From Nocardioides sp. (lineage in GTDB: Bacteria > Actinomycetota > Actinomycetes > Propionibacteriales > Nocardioidaceae): 14,834 bases of DNA. The stretch lies in contig JASLDK010000224.1 of NCBI GenBank assembly GCA_030145945.1, positions 1 through 14,834 on the forward strand, read 5' to 3'. A program made the position numbers and the translations under genes. The notes beneath the pieces were generated by a model. That model saw only the letters and a list, made by a program, of their open reading frames with translations. It was not told where the DNA came from and searched no databases. This document shows positions 13,792-14,834 of this stretch, one piece after another. Numbering within the stretch: the first letter of the stretch is position 1; each line of letters begins with the position of its first letter.

Positions 13792-14834
13792 TCAGGACCG
13801 CTCGCGCAACGCCGCATAGCGTTCGCGTACGGCGGGCTCGGGGTCGGCCGTGAGCTCGTGGGTGATCTCGAGTGGCCAGGTCGGCGGCAGCTCCGTGCCG
13901 GCCAGCGCCCACGCGGCCTGGCGGGCGGCGCCGCGGGCGACGTACTCCCCGTCGGCGGGAAGCACGACGGGTCGCCCGAGGATGGCGGGCGCCAGGGCAC
14001 GAACGGCGGGGCTGCGGGTGGCGCCGCCGACCAGCAGGACCCTACGGGGCTGGGCTCCTGTGGCGGCGACGAGGGCATCGACGGCGTCGGCCAACGAGCA
14101 CAGCAGCCCCTCGACCGCTGCGCGGGCGAGGTCGGCACGGGTGGTCGCGTTGGTCAGCCCGGTCCAGGTGCCGACCGCGTCGGGCCGGTTGGGTGTGCGT
14201 TCGCCACCGTAGTAGGGCAGGAGGGTCACTCCCCCGGCGCCGGGTGTCGACTGCAGCGCGAGGACGGAGAGCTCGGCGTGGTCCACACCGAGCCAGCGGG
14301 CCTGGAGGTCGAGGATGCCTGCGGCGTTCATCGTGGTGACCATCGGCAGGAATCCTCCGGTCGCGTCCGCGAATCCGGTGACCGTGCCCGTTCCGTCTGC
14401 CACCGGCTCCCGTACGACGGCCGAGGCGACGCCCGACGTACCGATGGAGACGAGGACGTCGCCGTCGCCGAGGTCCAGGCCGAGTGCGGCGCCCATGTTG
14501 TCGCCGGTCCCCGCTGCGACGACCTGGTCGCGGGCGGTGTGTCCGGCGACCGAGCCGGGCGCGACGACGTCTGGGAGGGCGGTGTCGTGGCCGAGGGCCA
14601 TCGTGACCAGGTCGTGGCGCCACCGGTTGCCGCGGGCGTCGAAGTAGCCCGTGCCCGACGCGTCACCGCGGTCGGTGAAGACCGGCGTACCGGGGGCGGC
14701 GAGGTGCGCGGAGACGTAGTCGTGCGGGAGCAGGACCCGGCTCACCTGCGCAGCCCGCGTGGGCTCGTGGTCGCGCAGCCAGCGCAGCTTGGTGCTGGTG
14801 AAGGAGGCGACCAGGACACTGCCGATCGCCTCGG
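13792..14834 (-). CDS. xylB: Xylulokinase, 5' end outside window
   Basis: The frame runs open to the window edge, giving 346 C-terminal residues; about the first 120 residues of a usual xylulokinase are missing. A GTG at 14745 is internal, since the homologous stretch 'SVLVASFTSTKLRWLRDHEP' precedes it. The protein belongs to the FGGY kinases: 'TSTKLRWL' and 'LLPHDYVSAHL' in the N-terminal domain, 'DRGDASGTGYFD' as substrate loop, 'AAGTGDNMGAALG' with the probable catalytic Asp, 'VSIGTSG' as phosphate loop, and 'VLLVGGATRSPAVRALAPAILGRPV' in the ATPase core. It phosphorylates D-xylulose with ATP to xylulose-5-phosphate. It is the first visible gene of the minus-strand xylB-xylA-ROK unit; its promoter lies outside the window. 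Confidence 0.95.
   Translation of the reverse strand, partial: EAIGSVLVASFTSTKLRWLRDHEPTRAAQVSRVLLPHDYVSAHLAAPGTPVFTDRGDASGTGYFDARGNRWRHDLVTMALGHDTALPDVVAPGSVAGHTARDQVVAAGTGDNMGAALGLDLGDGDVLVSIGTSGVASAVVREPVADGTGTVTGFADATGGFLPMVTTMNAAGILDLQARWLGVDHAELSVLALQSTPGAGGVTLLPYYGGERTPNRPDAVGTWTGLTNATTRADLARAAVEGLLCSLADAVDALVAATGAQPRRVLLVGGATRSPAVRALAPAILGRPVVLPADGEYVARGAARQAAWALAGTELPPTWPLEITHELTADPEPAVRERYAALRERS

Overview
The window is high-GC, densely coded DNA with strong G/C preference at third codon positions. It looks chromosomal and actinobacterial. A complete fused FO synthase (FbiC), an F420-type luciferase-like oxidoreductase, an MMPL exporter and a xylose operon set with two ROK regulators suggest a soil actinomycete, most likely in or near Nocardioidaceae (Nocardioides-like). 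That placement is an inference from gene content and protein style, not a search result. I saw no transposase, phage gene, tRNA, rRNA or CRISPR array.

Left part (1-6750, all plus strand): The 3' part of an F420-dependent LLM-class oxidoreductase comes first and contains an in-frame tandem duplication of its own C-terminal segment. Its stop codon abuts the start of a long-chain/isovaleryl-type acyl-CoA dehydrogenase. A strong stem-loop at 1902-1952 closes this pair. Then come an MMPL/RND-type transporter and, 11 nt later, fbiC, which makes the deazaflavin core (FO) of coenzyme F420. The linker between the two radical-SAM halves of fbiC is encoded by a nearly perfect 23-bp inverted repeat.

Right part (6751-14834): This is a D-xylose utilisation locus. 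On the plus strand, a short control region leads into xylF (binding lipoprotein), xylG (ATPase), xylH (permease) and a ROK regulator. The control region holds a perfect 12-bp palindrome over a candidate -10 box and a leader hairpin touching the Shine-Dalgarno sequence. A strong stem-loop separates xylF from xylG. On the minus strand, converging on the first set, are xylB (xylulokinase, 5' end outside the window), xylA (xylose isomerase) and a second ROK regulator whose GTG start overlaps the xylA stop. The two ROK genes meet tail to tail with 19 nt between them.

Working together: XylF captures xylose outside the cell and XylGH imports it. XylA converts it to xylulose and XylB phosphorylates that to xylulose-5-phosphate for the pentose phosphate pathway. 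One or both ROK proteins probably sense the sugar and act at the palindrome before xylF. The main points for a second look are the duplicated LLM gene, the palindrome inside fbiC, the operator/leader structure of xylF, the xylF-xylG stem-loop and the paired convergent ROK regulators.
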